From Tanypteryx hageni (lineage: Eukaryota; Arthropoda; Insecta; Odonata; Petaluridae), in NCBI GenBank assembly GCA_028673005.1, contig CM054116.1, forward strand, positions 26,327,840-26,391,839: DNA of 64,000 bases, in the 5' to 3' direction. Positions 47,167-61,330 of this stretch are shown here, one piece after another. Each line of letters begins with the position of its first letter. The stretch's first letter is position 1. The notes below the pieces were generated by a model. The model saw only the letters and a program-made list of their open reading frames with translations, was not told the origin of the DNA and made no database searches. A program made the translations under genes and the position numbers.

Positions 47167-49299
47167 AATGCGGGGACAATGGGTGTTGTAAAGGTATTTT
47201 ATATTTCTGAATGCTAAAAATCTGATTCTATACACAATTTTACACTAATTCGACACGGATTCGAATTCTCTATTTTAAAAATAATCTTCCTTATTTCAAG
47301 CATAGAACAATACAAACTCGTTGTCGAAATTCTGCTTCTCATTCTCGAGTTATTCACATTATCGTAATTCGTCACCTGAGGCGTTGGTGAGAGCGGTACA
47401 CACAAAATGATCAAGTTAACAATTATTATAAATAGTTTACGCTTTCCCCGAGTTTCTCTTGAAATTGCTTCGTTGAATACATAGTGTATTAAATTAAGCC
47501 GCAACCGCTAGAGGCATTTTTCGAAATAATCGTTTTATAACTAGTTCGATGAACCAGCCATAATAAGCAATTTAAAGTGAAACCAGACTAATACGTCTCC
47601 AGCAGACCGGCGCTCGTTGGTCTTGCATCGCAACACGTTTTTGGCTCGCCATAATTTTAGAATCCTTACGGGAAAAGCCATACATAATTAAGTAACAAAA
47701 AAAAACATTTGTAGAGATTGAAAAGTTTTCAAATATTTGTTCCGTAATTGTGTTTTGGGTATATAAAAATCTCTGTTCTTGAGCTAGATACTCGATTTAA
47801 ATCGAATCTGAAAGAGATGAAAGGATTGGATAAAATTAAAACGAAGTGTAGTGCTTTTAGTACCCTACATAAGGAGTGGCTAAACCTCGTAATCCCGTAA
47901 GTTAATCTTCAGAAATTCGAAAGCCGTAAGAATCGCAAACCTTCACATGCATGTATATACGCCGATAATCAAGAGAGAATGCGTGTTTCCGCTAGGTCTC
48001 ACAGCGTCTATCTGTTCTGTAGAGAAGAATGTTGCCAGGTTCCTAAATGAGTTTCTTTTTTTTGAAAAAATAAGAGAGCCCCAATATGACGAAAAAGAGC
48101 CGCATGAGGCTCGCGAGTTGCGGTTTGGACCCTTCCAATCAATTTCGTGCCTAATAGACGAGGTTTCCAGAGGTTACCTCAAACGGATCAAGTGATGTTC
48201 AAAACATTTTTGCATGGTCGAATTACAAATATGCGATAGAACTAAAATGACACCTTATTAATACGTTTTAAATTTGACAAACATAATAAATTTAAAATCA
48301 CACGAATTTGAACGTTTATAAACCAGTGGTAAAGGCATTACTATTGTATTGAACTATGTAATTTTTAAACTACGTATTGGGTTTTGATATCCTTCTATTT
48401 TAATATCTTAATATTAATTAATATTAATGTTAATTTTAATTGATATCTAATGTTTTAATATTTCATATAATACTTTTTATTTGAAAAATTATAATATTTC
48501 TGTTAATTATTAATTTATAGGTTACATAACTAATTAATGTTTTCTGCTCTCGAACTCCACTTGAAAGAAGAAAAAACAGTTGCTACAAAACACGGCCTAC
48601 ACAATAAATGAATATCATCAAGACTAAACAATAAAAAATAGAAAAACGCACTGTTTGTGTGATGACCCCATTCAATATGTAATATCAACTAGCTGATTCT
48701 GAAGGACTTAATGATGGTAACTTTTTCAATAATCTTGGCTTAGGAGAACTTTTAATGTTATAATTTCCGCGACATATAATCACATTTTTTCAATTTAGTT
48801 ATCAACTGGAGAACATATTTAGGGAAATTGGAGTTACTACTGTGTTAATTATATCATACGACTCGCGAAAAAATCACGTTAATTACTCTAAAATGAATTA
48901 AAACCGTATATATTTTCTATGATAATGGAAAATATTACGTCTATCATTTAAAACGGGGATACTTTTATTGCCACACAATGCTTAATTTTCTGTATTTATT
49001 GGCACAAATTTACCCATTTACTCCAAGTTCTAATAAAAACAAACTTAGATAAATAAATCATTAATTTATTAGTGAGGTAGAATTCGGTCCTAATCTTTTA
49101 GTAGGCATACTGTGAAGACGCCAATTTTTAATTTTATATGTTTTCATTAAAACAATTCTGTATCAGCAATAGATAATAGCTTCCAACTACATTTGCGTTT
49201 TTTTGAATGGTACTCTTTTCAATATCTTAGATCGTATAAGGATCTATCACTTGAACCTTCATTTCACCAATTAAATCGCGTGAGGATCGCCTGGAGATG
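47167..49299. other. No gene recognised
   Basis: AT-rich with an extreme AT block at 48390-48540 made of TTAATATTAATT-type words. Short frames at 47214-47504 and 47947-48195 show no known motif. Confidence 0.4.
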
Positions 49300-50345
49300 T
49301 TGGAACACCACGTCCCCAGTCAGGCCCGGCCTTCGAGTTTGCAGGGCCCAAGGCCCCTCCGATGGATTCTATACTTTAAGTCAAACCCAGTTGATTAATG
49401 AGTCCAGCCTCTTACCCACTATCACTTGCAATGGAAGACAATTTTGAACACATTTTCGATTGTATTTTTTATCAAAAATTTGTTGTAAAATGTGCGGAAA
49501 CAGAAATTTTAGGAGTAGCCAAGGGCCACTGCAGGGTAATGAATGACAAATACCAAAAAAATATTTATGAAGTAATAACTTATAAAAATTGTTAAAACTG
49601 TTCAGTATAAAAATCTGTACTTGAAAGTTTGATCCTACATAGTCGACATTCTAAGTTAACGTTACATATTAACAAATCTTGCGAGTTTTACTTGTTGCAA
49701 AATATAGTCCAATTCGCTAGCAATGTCATTCTCAATCGACAAAATAGCCAAGTAGCTGACCCGTTCTTAAAGCATCTTTGACCGGATGTTCGTTTTTATA
49801 AGTTTTAGCATCGAAAAACTTATTTCTTCAGATGCTACAGTGACAGGAACAGCCAGAAGAATTCTAAGAGCAATGTACGTATTATGAAAGTCTGTATAGC
49901 GCTTGTTTGTTGTATGAATAGCAAAATCTTAACTGGGTCTTAAAAAAGCAGAGCCGGAATAATAGATTTTAAAGCTTCCAGTTCTTCTGCAAGAATGAAG
50001 CCATCAAGATCCCGATTTTTTATTATGGTTTTCTTAACACTAGCAGAGTTGTGTCAAATTAAAAGAAATGACTGTACAATGCCTTTAGGTACGGTCGAAG
50101 CTGTCAGCCAGAATATTGCCAAGCGTAAAGATCTGTGCAGTTACAGTCTGGAGAAAAGTTAGTTGTGTTTGGAATGGCAAAGTTATGGACCAAGATAAGA
50201 TGATAATGCATTTCCTTTACAAAACTTGCGTCGGTGACGAAATCACGCTTACTATTCAACTTTCTCTTACTATCATGTGAACATTTAGCGGCCGGATCTA
50301 CGTCTGGCAAGATGTATATCTAATTTTTTTTGTCAATTGGAGCGC
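49300..50345 (-). pseudogene. hAT transposase fossil (ZMYM1-like), minus strand
   Basis: Read on the minus strand across several frameshifts and stops: a charged segment with DFVTDASFVKEMHYHLILVH (50104-50310), then ASFLQKNWKL, and near 49700 ASKTRKI. The order fits the end of hAT transposases of the ZMYM1 type, whose C-terminus runs '...FSKLKLIKTYLRS...LxxLAxLSIExxIA...FAxxKARKI'. GC-rich flanks with GGCCCGGCCTTCGAG (49325) and GGGGCCCCGAAGGCGTGGG (50346) probably are the element's ends. Confidence 0.45.
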
Positions 50346-50907
50346 GGGGCCCCGAAGGCGTGGGATCAAGGCAACCGCCATTCTCACCTCGCCCTAAGGC
50401 TGTGGCTGTCCCCAGTAGTGTCACCCAGCCGGTTTCCGAAAACCGGTTGTTAATAATTTAATGAACTTGGAAACTGGTTGTTAAAAATTGTTTTATACAT
50501 GAAATATATGAGGCGATAACATTTATACGTAATAAAAATATAAAGTTGAAGTGAATTATTTTTTACGGAAATAACGAAACCGATGACAAATATATGTTTG
50601 TGATCCCATCTGCCCCACATTGTTTTGAGATCCGTATACTTTCGTTGTGCACGGTCAGAATCCGATGCTGTGGCGCTAATGAAATCTAAAATTTCGTATT
50701 TTTGAAAGGTTTCGAACCGACAGGGCGGAGCGATCTGTCTAATGAATATTTTTTGCTGACAACATACTTGAAGATAGCCATTTGTTTATGGTTTTAATCT
50801 GTCAAAATCTCGTAAAATATATCAGCTTCATTTCGCGTCAAATCAAATCTAGCAGCTAGAACAAAGTCAAATATACTTCATTTGTCTAGCGCGTTATCTG
50901 TGTTTAC

Positions 50908-51061
50908 CAGTGGCGTACCAGACACCCCCGCAACCCCGGCGCGGCGGGGGACCCATGGCCAAAGCGGCCCCATATTTTTTTCGTAAGGCCCTTAAATTCT
51001 TTTTCGGGACTTCAATTTTGTTTTGGCGGAGAGGGTCTAAACAATTCCCGGTACGCCACTG
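50908..51061. mobile_element. hAT-type MITE 'CAGTGGCGTACC', copy 2
   Basis: CAGTGGCGTACC and GGTACGCCACTG bound 154 bp. TSDs are GTGTTTAC (50900-50907) and GTGTTTAT (51062-51069). Same family as 2598-2747, with better preserved ends. Confidence 0.95.
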
Positions 51062-51169
51062 GTGTTTATATTTCACTTTTGTTCTTTTGTTAATTAATTT
51101 GCGTGCGTTTACTTGTGAAATTCTAAAATAATAAATATAAACCATTTTACATTTTCTAACATAACAACG

Positions 51170-52875
51170 ATGAAACGGCAGTGTAACATTACGAACTTTT
51201 TAATAGTAATCCAAAGCAACCTAAATATGATCCTGAGGTAAATAATTCTGAAAAAAAAACAAAAGAATCCTATCCATTTACATAAGAAGTAACAAATCCG
51301 GAAGCTGTAAATTTTAATGTTGAAAATCGATTGTCAATTTAGTCAGAAAAACAACATGGATTTTTCATGAATAAATATTGATGGTTATTGATTACACAAT
51401 TTAACACTGTTGGTTGCAAAGTGTGTGGGAAATTCACGTCTTTGAATGTAGAATCTCATAAGCATCTTCATCTGTCACGAGAGTGGAGTAATGTAAAAAT
51501 TATTGCACATGGTCCAACTAAAAGAATTCATTCATTATCAACGTTCCATGGCAAGGCTGCATAATTATTGGAAGCATCTAAGAAATAGATTAGTTGTTCC
51601 AATAGATAAAGTTAATAAACAGCATTTACCTTCAATAGTTCATATTTAAATACAATTGACAGTCTAGTAAAACGCAACCGACCGTTGATGGACATAATAG
51701 AAGAAATAGACTCACAAAAGAAGAACGGGTTAAATATGGGGTTATATTTACACTCGAAAACAACTACTGTGTCTATCGTAAAAATATATCCAACGAGTTA
51801 GGAAATAATTTTTTTCTAAAAAGTATCGAATAAAAAGCCAAAATTTGCGCCATTATAGATAAGGCAAGCACAATTTCTTTTTAAAAAAACTGCATTTTCT
51901 TAAGATGGAATACTGACGATTTTGAGGAACCAATAAATGTATTTATAGATTTAAAAGAACTAAATTCAACAAACCCAGAGACAATTTGTGAGACACTTAT
52001 GTTAGAAATAGAAATCATAAAAATTGGCCGAGTTTTAGGTCCTCGAATGGCAGCATACAGTGTTAGAGCAACTAAATCTGTGTGGCAAGCCTATCCAGCA
52101 CTTGAACATTTTTCAAAAAACTATCTGATTGGTATGAAAAAGAAATTGAAAAATATACATTTTATAGATGAACTTGCTCTAATGATGGGAATCTTAGAAG
52201 AACTACCTTCTGTCACTTGCTACGTAAAGTCAAGATGTTTCACTAGTAAAAGTTGATCGATTAATCCGCAGATGCATAGGAGCTCCTTACTTATGAAATA
52301 AAATAAAGGAAAATATGCAAGACTTTTACCAACTATAATCAAATGAGAATGTCATAAAAATGTTTTATTTGTATCAAGCAATAAATAGGGTTACCAAGAG
52401 CCCGTTGATCCAGAGCGCAATCGACAATATGAACTGCAGACTTTTAAACAATGAAAACGTACAATAAAAAAATTTGGTATCTTTATTTAACTTGGCCAAA
52501 AGATATTATACTCTCTCCATGATTTGACAGTGGACCAAAACTTGAAGATTTATGTAAACTTACGGATATTACGATACCTGTTAATGATTTTCGTGATTTT
52601 GCAGATGAAAGAGATTTACACTTCAGCCAGATTCCCAATAGCATTAAAGAAGCCAAAAAATAATGAACGTAATTTATGTCAGTTTGGCAGAAGCTGAAAG
52701 AGCTTTCAGTTTAATGAACAATATCGCCACCGATCAAAGAAATTCACTACTAAATATGTCATATATAATGACCGTCAAACTATTTCGAAAACCTATGTCT
52801 GATTGGGATGCGACACCATTTGTTAACTCGTGGTTACGACAGAGACATCATACAACAGACGATACGAGAATTTAA
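51170..52875 (+). pseudogene. hAT transposase fossil (KIAA1586/ZMYM-like), plus strand
   Basis: It begins MKRQCNITNF and soon loses frame. Recognisable pieces follow in order on the plus strand: a zinc-finger-like CKVCGKFTSLNVESHKHLHL (51420-51480), a middle block with SLVKRNRPLMDIIEE, an intact frame at 51999-52256 with KIGRVLGPRMAAYSVRATKS and VWQAYPALEHFSKN, and the C-terminal dimerisation region AEAERAFSLMNNIATDQRNS near 52690. The last is the standard 'xxERxFSxMNxIxTxxRNxL' hAT dimerisation motif. Several stops and frameshifts make it non-functional. Confidence 0.78.
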
Positions 52876-53788
52876 AAAAAAGTGGATGAAGAATACACAC
52901 AAAACCAGATGGCAATTCGGAGTTTGCTTCAATTATCTTATGTACGGTACATAGTGTTACCTGTTATTTGAAGAACAATATTTATTAAATATATACAATT
53001 TTGTTATGTGTATAAAAAAGGTCGAACTTCGATGGAAACCTATTGTTGATAAATTGGGGTCGCAGCCCTGCACGTCCTCTAGTCACCATCAGTATTCACA
53101 AATAGAGTCAAGCGGTGGTGTAAGCGTGATATCTTCTTCAGTTTCACCGCGAAAGTGTTCAAACGTTCACGCACCGACCGTGTAACAAAAGAAAAGCAAA
53201 TCATGACGCAACGGCATTTCTCACGCCTACGCCCCATTTGGATTTCACATCCATTCACCTCCTAATTGCCAATTAACTCTTTTGTGCTTCGCCAGCTGCG
53301 CTGAGGCAGACGACTGCCGGAACAATAACGCTCTCGATATGTCTCGAAAGACGTTCCGACGATATAAAATTTCGCCGCGCAGACTTCCTAAATAAGGCTT
53401 GACCCTCGAGCAATTGGAAATGGTCGCGCCGTTCTCTCCCTTGACTCCTTGGAATGAGTCCGAACGTCCGACAGCTGTCTACTTTTGTTTTCAAAGTCCC
53501 ACCGTGCCATATAAACATGTGTATTTGCCTGATGCTCCCTACCACCCCCTCCTCTCTCTCTCTCTCTCTCTCCCTCTCGCTCGTATCGATTTTGAGAGAG
53601 CCGTTAATCCTTTTTGATTACCCGACAGACAGACGTAGGTTTACTCGCATAAAGTTTCCTTGATTATTTAATCGATGCAGTTGTCTCCGATATAAGTGCT
53701 ACATAGCGCATGAAAAAAGACTCTGTCGTGAAAGTCGCGCTTTGAATAGCGAAGTTGAAGAAGAGAATTCCAGGACTCGGGCTTAGAT
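52876..53788. other. No gene recognised
   Basis: GGGGTCGCAGCCCTG near 53055 may be the end of the preceding hAT element. A CpG-richer patch at 53100-53480 and a short CT tract at 53552-53580 follow. No exon can be supported. Confidence 0.35.
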
Positions 53789-54067
53789 AAGCGTTTTTCA
53801 AACTTTTTGTGTCGCGACCCAGTGGAATGTCTCGCGACCCAGTCGAAGGAACGGCACAAGGAGAAAAACATGTTTTGAATTCAGTTTTCATTAATTCTCG
53901 ATTAAAAAAAGCAACTAATACTAAAAGATTGGCGTTTGTATAATGAGAGCATTAAGTTTTCTGTCATTTTTGATACATTTAAGCTGGTTATGCTTTGAGT
54001 GCTTAGATTTTCCTCCTGAACCTCGCGACCCAGTAATGAGTAGGGACCCCAAGTTTGGAAAACACTG
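53789..54067. mobile_element. hAT-like MITE 'TTTTCAAACTTTTTG'
   Basis: AAGCGTTTTTCAAACTTTTT at the left pairs with CAGTGTTTTCCAAACTTGGG from the right; both arms contain CTCGCGACCCAGT. Flanks GCTTAGAT and ACTAAGAT agree at 6 of 8. Confidence 0.78.
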
Positions 54068-56821
54068 ACTAAGATCACTGATTGTTTGTGTGTATTTCTG
54101 GATAATCAACCTCTTGGATTATTATAGCCTTGTTTAGATCCCCGAGGACTAGGAAAAGGGATGAGAAGATACGAGGAAGAAACTTCGCCGATTTAACTCA
54201 TTCAAATTTTTAATTGAATATCATAACAGATACAGCACAGATGCAAAATATGAATAACCTCCGGGGTTTCAATGCCTTCGTCCATAGGTAGATTTTCCGC
54301 TAAGAACGATTGACGTCACTCGTAATTGGAGGAAATACGTTAAAAGAGGAATTTTTGCTGCAAAAGCCACAAATTAGAAATCTCCAATGACAGGCTGAAG
54401 AAAATTTAGATGGAATTTTTTGAGAAATTGTTAAACGTCAAACGCACCAAACAGCTGTATTAAAAAAACAAACCACATTACATTCAAATACTCATATAAC
54501 TCTAGCAATGAGATTTTAATCATAGCTTCCACACATTCAAGGCACTGTTACGAATATGCTTGTCTGAAAAAATTGATGAAGGGCAAGGCAAACCGGATCA
54601 AATCATTATGCAGACAATATAAGGCCCGCGGGTCGTAGTTTCAAGACCCGTATTTTAAAATTCTGGTTGTAGCTTGCATTTATTTTGCCCATTTTCTGAT
54701 TTGTTTTAGATCATAAATATAGCAGCGTTAAAATATCGTGTTGAGTAACAAATACATTTTTTATCTAGGTAAAAATGAAAGTATCAAGCTCGAGTGATTT
54801 TCGCGTTGTAAAAGGAGAAATGCGCGTAAATTGGTACATTTGAGTTACAGTCAACGAAAATTTCCTATTTAGGGTAATTCTAACTTATGAGAAAAACTGA
54901 ACTAATATGGCTCATTTACAAACTAAACAATTAAAATAACATGTTTAAAAGAAATCTCAGCAATTTTGCTTCTTATCAAATATCTCCAAATTCACTACAT
55001 AAGTTCGTTCTTGTGATTCGCCATTGGAAGACACATCTCATCTCATCCTTAAGTCTTTTTTCGCCACAAGAGTAAATCTGTACAGATTTTGCCCCACACC
55101 GCTTTCTCTGCTTCAAGATGAATTCTCACGTGTATTCGGCCCATATTCTAAATAAGCGAGCTTAGTACTTATATATTCTTAGTGGTATTGCACCTAACAT
55201 AATCCTTCAAAAAAATTTATAAGATAGAAATTGTTAACTTTAACTTGACCATAGGTTTCAACATATAGTAAGTTGAAGTTATTTAAAATAATATTGTCTT
55301 ATTATCGTTGGCCGTAGTTTTCAATAAGCATAGAACCAAATACACAAATAAGTATATTGCGAGCCATCTTATGTACGATGCATGTATCTATTGCACGATT
55401 CCGATTTATCACTAAACCTATCTTTGCCGTGAATAATTTTGTGAGTGAACAATATATCAGGAAAAATCTGTCTGACCAAACTGTCATTTTCATAAGTTGC
55501 CATATGCTCGGTTAATAAAGCTTCCGATATTCTCTTCGCGGAGACGGTGCCTTTAACATTAAAAGCAAAACCACTACACAGTATCTGAATTCTAAACGAA
55601 CGATTGCGAAATAAACGCTGTCTCCAAATAATCTCCGAACGATTTTAAGGAATCCTATAAATCTTTCTAATGTTTTGATTCAGCGTCATTTTCGGGAGTT
55701 CCTTTTTATAACATGCTATGCGCAACGACAGACATAATTTAGGTTTACCTCTGGAAGTTTGCGTGGCACCGTCTACCTCCGATAATTTGCTGCTCTTGAG
55801 AAGATGCCGATGAAGTACCGAGAGCAGTGACGAAAGTACGGAGAAGTTAGTTTGTTTGGAGATATTTTTGGAAGGTCGTACAAAGCAGGGCATTGTTAAT
55901 ATTTCTGAAAATTTTTACGATGTTAGATTACACTTCGCTTCGTTTGTAACTTACAAAGTGAAGGCGTAAGAGTGTCTGACTTTTATGGAGCCACAGCCTT
56001 GACTAATGTGGGAAGAATTAAAATTAGCGGTATACATTACATATCAAAATTGCTTTTAATATACGAATAAAACGAAAAAAGAACACGCAAATCTATCTAT
56101 ATCAAAATATATTCTCTGAAAACAACAAGAACACACTGACCTTGCTCAAGTTCATGTCGAAATTTTAAAGCTTTTCACAAAAACTATTCCTTATCACAAG
56201 TGCCACAAACAAACAAAAGGCCTCGTAAATGTTGCGACAATTTAAACTCAAATTGGGGGTATTAATTGATCATAAATTTTCTCCGGTGAATCGAATTATA
56301 CAAACGAGTTTTACTATTTCTGCATCAAATGCTAAATTCCGACCTTAGCATGAGAATATCTTCAATTAATGCGCATTAGATCTTAAAATAATTTATTATG
56401 CTTTACTGTTAATACCAATTTCTAGATAAAAAATAAAATATTGCACATAAGCAGCTCAATTTTGGGCACATATTATTCCATAACCATAACTCAGGCAATT
56501 AAATTATTTCTTCGGCATAAGTTTCCACTAAAGTTCATATAAATTTCAAGAAACACCTGTTTCGTGTTGGTTCACATAATGAAATGAAATATTCAATCTA
56601 AATATTATTAGACTTTTCACAACAAACAAAGTTAGTGAAATGTTAAAAATTGCAATATCATTCTTCTATATTCTATATTGCCGTCAAGACGACAACATTT
56701 GCATCATGTGAACAATTGCAATAATGAAAATTTCTTGGTAGAGAAATTTTCAAGCCTATTACGTCCAAAAAATAAGTAGGTAATTAAAAATTTTAAAAAA
56801 TCTGTAATTATCTCCAATGGC
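54068..56821. other. No gene recognised
   Basis: AT-rich without supportable exon, RNA gene or defined repeat. Open frames here are short and lack motifs. Confidence 0.4.
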
Positions 56822-56980
56822 CATAACAGGGCTATAAAAACCAGATGCGCATTTCGGCTCCTATGCAGCCACCTTCGGCGGTGATTCCAAAAAGATTCTT
56901 TAGAATTTACTTTCCGTAGATTTCGTAGCCAACTGCATTGTAGCCGAAATGTGCATCTGGTTTTTTATAACCCTGTTATG
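56822..56980. mobile_element. MITE with ~40-bp TIRs ('GCATTTCGGCT')
   Basis: CATAACAGGGCTATAAAAAC and CATAACAGGGTTATAAAAAA are the arm starts. Both continue with CAGATG-GCATTTCGGCT and then a GCAGC/GCAGT segment. 159 bp, non-coding. TSD unresolved. Confidence 0.78.
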
Positions 56981-58689
56981 TTTCCCATGGCTACTTGAGA
57001 TACCTAAGATAAATACTTATTATTTCAATTTTACTTTCTCATATACACAGTATAGTGAGCAAGTATTTCGTTAAAAAACTATACTTAGAGATTTTGATGG
57101 AAATTCACGTTTTAAGTGTCCCTGAGTCCATAGAAGTGGTTTTCTGTATTTCTGTTCGCCGTTCTAGAGCCCAAACGCGTACATAAAATCGAATGATATC
57201 TCGTATTTGTGCAACATCACCTTTTGCAGACCCTTTTTCATAAAAAGGATATTGCACAAAAATAAAGGGTAGTTTATTCTTGACGATTTTTAGAAAAATT
57301 TGATTTACCCAAAACATTTCTCCATGGAATTTGATTCAAATCAATCCAATTGTAGAGCCTAATGTCACAAATAATACTACATAAGCCATATATCTCTTAA
57401 AGTCACTATATGGCGTCCAGTGACATTACAACGTACGCTAAGCTACCTTGCCTAAGCCCTATGACGTCACGCCTTCGCAGCGATCCACTCAAAATCTTAA
57501 TACAGCCTATAATGTTACACTAAATCGAATTTTATCCCATATTTGTGGATAATATCACTCGTAATAGACACTGAAGAGATGAAGGATATTGCTCAACAAT
57601 TAAGGGTACTTTGTTCTAGGATATTTTTTTTAAATTCGATTTTCTCAAAAATGGCTGTAAAGATTTTGATTCAAATCCGTCCCATCGTACACCCTGTTCT
57701 CAAAAATAATACTAAATAAGCCATATGTCCCAAAATTACTATATATCGTCCAGTGACAAAAATATACGCTAAACTACTGTTAACTTTGATTTATAAGCGT
57801 TTTTATTTCATAAATGTACACAGTCAACCAAACGTATATACGTACGTATATGAGAAAGTTTGTGCAATTTATTTTAGTGGTTGTGGTTTTTCAAAAACTC
57901 CGCTTATGCGTTCGGTTTGTCTGTCTGACGCGCTAACTACCAAACGAAAGCAGTCCGAAACCGTTTTTCTGTCTCGATGTGCAAGTTTTCTCGATTTGTC
58001 CGTCTGCCTACCTATTTTTTATAATATTATTTCAGACTAACCATATTAATATGCATAACAAATTGTTAATACAATTTGTACTAACAGTTGTTAACCCCAT
58101 TTACTGCCTGCTTCAGCAGCTCTTTCCTTACTTGTGTCAACTTGTTTTGGCTATAAGAAGAGCTCGATAATTCTCCAATGAATTAGCCAATCACGTCGTT
58201 CTTAGACTATTTCCTATTTCGTGGTACAGTAATTCCTCGCTATACGTCGATCTTTTATCTATTTATACGTTGCCAATGGATTGAGGCACTTATTTCACTT
58301 TACATCACGTCGTTCCGAATATACATCACGTGTGGAGAGCAAAAGGCGGAATTCCAGAAGTTCCAATTGCAGTAAAATTTGTGCGATGATTTGTAAATGA
58401 CGTATAGCCGAGTATATGGTCGTTAGTTTCAACTCAAAAACGATTTACTCTTGCCTACGCTGTTATCCGACGAGTGATTTCAGGTTAAGTGTAGCTTTTG
58501 TCATATTTACTTGAATATTATTCTTTAGCTATTTATTAGCATAAATAGACCTCGATCGATAAATTATCCTTTGCAGATTTATATACAGTGATCCTATAAT
58601 ATAACTTGCTCAGTTGATCTCTTTGTCGCTAATACTTTTTGAACCGCTATAACTCAGCCAATTCTTAATGGATCTTCAGCAGTAGGAAG
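56981..58689. other. No gene recognised
   Basis: Two loosely similar blocks at 57230-57420 and 57590-57755 (AAGGATATTGCACAA / AAGGATATTGCTCAA, then AGCCATAT and ATGGCGTCCAGTGAC / TATCGTCCAGTGAC) suggest a diverged tandem duplication with about 350-bp spacing. No exon. Confidence 0.4.
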
Positions 58690-59515
58690 TAGTAAGGCAG
58701 CAAAAGGGTTAGCACACAAATCCTTGTTAAGCCTTTATTAGAATACGCTATGAACATATGAGACCATTAAAGAAACTAGAGAAGATGCAAAGAAAGGCAG
58801 TGAGATATACCTTAGGAAGATTCAGCAAGAAAGATACTGTCACCGAAATTATGAAAATGCTGGGTTGGGAAACGCTTTAGAAGAGGAGGATTAATAGATT
58901 AGGGTATACATTCCAGGTATGCACTTGGCAAAAATAAAGCATAGGAAGATCTAAGTAGTTGGATAGAAAAGTCAGGGTTTATTGGGAAAAACGGACATTA
59001 AATTGAGGCCTTAAAAACAAATATTGCCAAATATTCTTTTCTTAATAGGGGAATCTGGGATTGGAACATGCTACCTGAAGAGTTCTTCAAACCCTTACCA
59101 AAAAACGTTAAATATTTAAGCATAAAGTTAGTTTTATAATAGAGAATATTGTAAACTGTGACAGATGGCAATGGAGTTGGAAGAAGTCAAGGAATGCCTG
59201 ATGGGGTGAAGTACGGTGGGGACCTCGTGAGCCCCTTAACCTCAACGGTAGCAGTGAAGGCCCATCTTGAACCTAGAAAACCCTAAACTCCATAAAATAA
59301 CTAATAATTGAATTAAATAAGTTCTCAATTATATATTATTGTTTGTTTATTGATAAACAAATTATTATTTTATGCATATATTGTATAAATATGTGTAACT
59401 ATTGTACTTTAATTAATGTATTAGTCATAGATATTTGTAGGTTCAATATTGTAGCAGTCGTCGCCACTTGGCTTTAGCCTACTTGCGACAATGAAGATCA
59501 AATAAATAAATATAT
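58690..59515 (+). mobile_element. 5'-truncated LINE (Jockey/CR1-type) 3' end
   Basis: Across a few lesions the plus strand reads KKLEKMQRKAVRYTLGRFSK, then DTVTEIMKMLGWETL, RRINRLGYTFQV and RGIWDWNMLPEEFF. This is the usual C-terminus of arthropod non-LTR reverse transcriptases ('xxIExVQRRAARFVxxxYSR...LGWExLExRRxxxRL...WNxLP'). After the stop, a 3' untranslated region ends in ACTTGGCTTTAGCCTACTTG and an AAATAAATAAATA tail at about 59515. Confidence 0.8.
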
Positions 59516-61330
59516 ATCGCATTTTTCAGAAACTGCATCTCCGACGTATACCAGGAGGTTAATGTGCTAATTCATTACTTGCAAATTTCGTCAGAAAAAT
59601 GTAGAAAATAATGTGTTTCTTATACCTAATTTTTTATAGAAATATACAAATATTTTCACCGTGTTTTATGAAAGCCCAGTACATACATTTATCAGGAAAC
59701 TACGGAAAAATCTACGAATTGATTCATACAGAATGTTTGTTTTAACACGCTACCATCAATTTGAACAGTAAACTTCTTGGTGCATTTATAAAATATACTG
59801 TAAATGGGAAAGATAATAACTTATCTTTCTGTAAATAAGAGATTTGTTGTATTTGTTACGATAAAAAGTGCGCCAGGCAAAATAAATGAAATAAGCAGCG
59901 GTTCCCCACGATATCAGGAAGCGTTGATATGACGGTGAAGATATGAGACCGATTCGAAAAAAGATTTTTTAAAGGATTATATCTTTACAGGAACAAAGAA
60001 AGAAATCGAGATTGAAGAGACATGTTAATTCCAAAATCTCTATCTAACATAAATACCTTACTTTGGAATTCTTTCGAAATATGCCGGAAGGGATGTGTAA
60101 GCAGTAACAGTAAATATAATCTCTTCATCCGCTAGCTTTTGCAATTAATCCTGCCTAGATAAATTAACATTGCCATTATGTGCGTGGTTTCCATATTTCT
60201 CCGGCATTTACTGACGTCTCTATTATCGTGTATACATTGACAGATTTTGATCGTGGTAATATTAAGCGATCAATTTCTGCCGTTAAATAATTAAGACTTG
60301 GGATTTGGTGAATATCAGTGTTTACATCAAGGATACTAGTTATGCGATGCCTTGTCACTTAGCATGTAGAATTTGATAAGAGGGCAATGACATTCCAAAT
60401 CTCACCAAAAAACGCGTAAAAGATAACAGTGACAAAAGAATAAGAAATTTTACTTAATCTAAAGGTACTTTGTCGGCCAATTTTGATCTTATTGAATTAG
60501 GCACCCATTAAAATAAGAAGTGCCTCCACAAAAATTACTTTTTGAAAGTTACTTTTATCGAATTAAATAGTTTTGATGTGCTTTCTCCATCCCAATGGCC
60601 GGTTTGTCACTCCTATTTTCCACCTTTCTTGTCCTCCCAGGCTCCAAAGAGAAGATTTCTCCTGCTCGTCATAATTGCATCAATCTCTCGTTTATGACTA
60701 ACATAAGTCTTGGTTGCCCTCTCGTTTTTCTAACAGTTAGCGACCACACTAAAATTTTCCTTTCTAGTAATTAAATAATAAGATTTCGATTTTGCATTAT
60801 TTTGGATAATTTCACTCCACTTCTTGACCTCTTTTCCAAGCAAACAATTGTGTCGAAAGTATATGATTCAGGACAACAGACAACTCACACTTTTTCCTCG
60901 CTAAGATTGACTTTATGGGAAGGCGTAAAATCAAAATAAAAGCATCTGTAGTTCTAACAGATACTTGTCCAGAGATTGGGCTCAAAGAGGTTGGCGGTGG
61001 CTAAATCAGGGGTTGATTGTATTCGATTTCAAAAATAACTGAAATGGCTGAAACATAATAAAATTTTATGACAATAACTTCATCAGTGAAAATGAATAGG
61101 GAAATGGATAAAAACTGCATTGCATTAATTTATCTCAAACAAATGTCAAATATCAGGACTTGTAAGTATTTTATTCCCGAAAATTCTCTTTAAAGGCTTA
61201 AAAGTTGATTTTAAAATGCGTTTGTCCAAAAAGTAAAATTGTGTTGTATGTTGTAGCATAGATCGTAACAAGTGTTCTGGTATGACAATCGTTTTTCTCT
61301 TATCCACTCCACAAAAAGCGCATAAGGAGG
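59516..61330. other. No gene recognised
   Basis: AT-rich sequence without exon-like frames, RNA gene signature or defined repeat borders. Confidence 0.4.
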
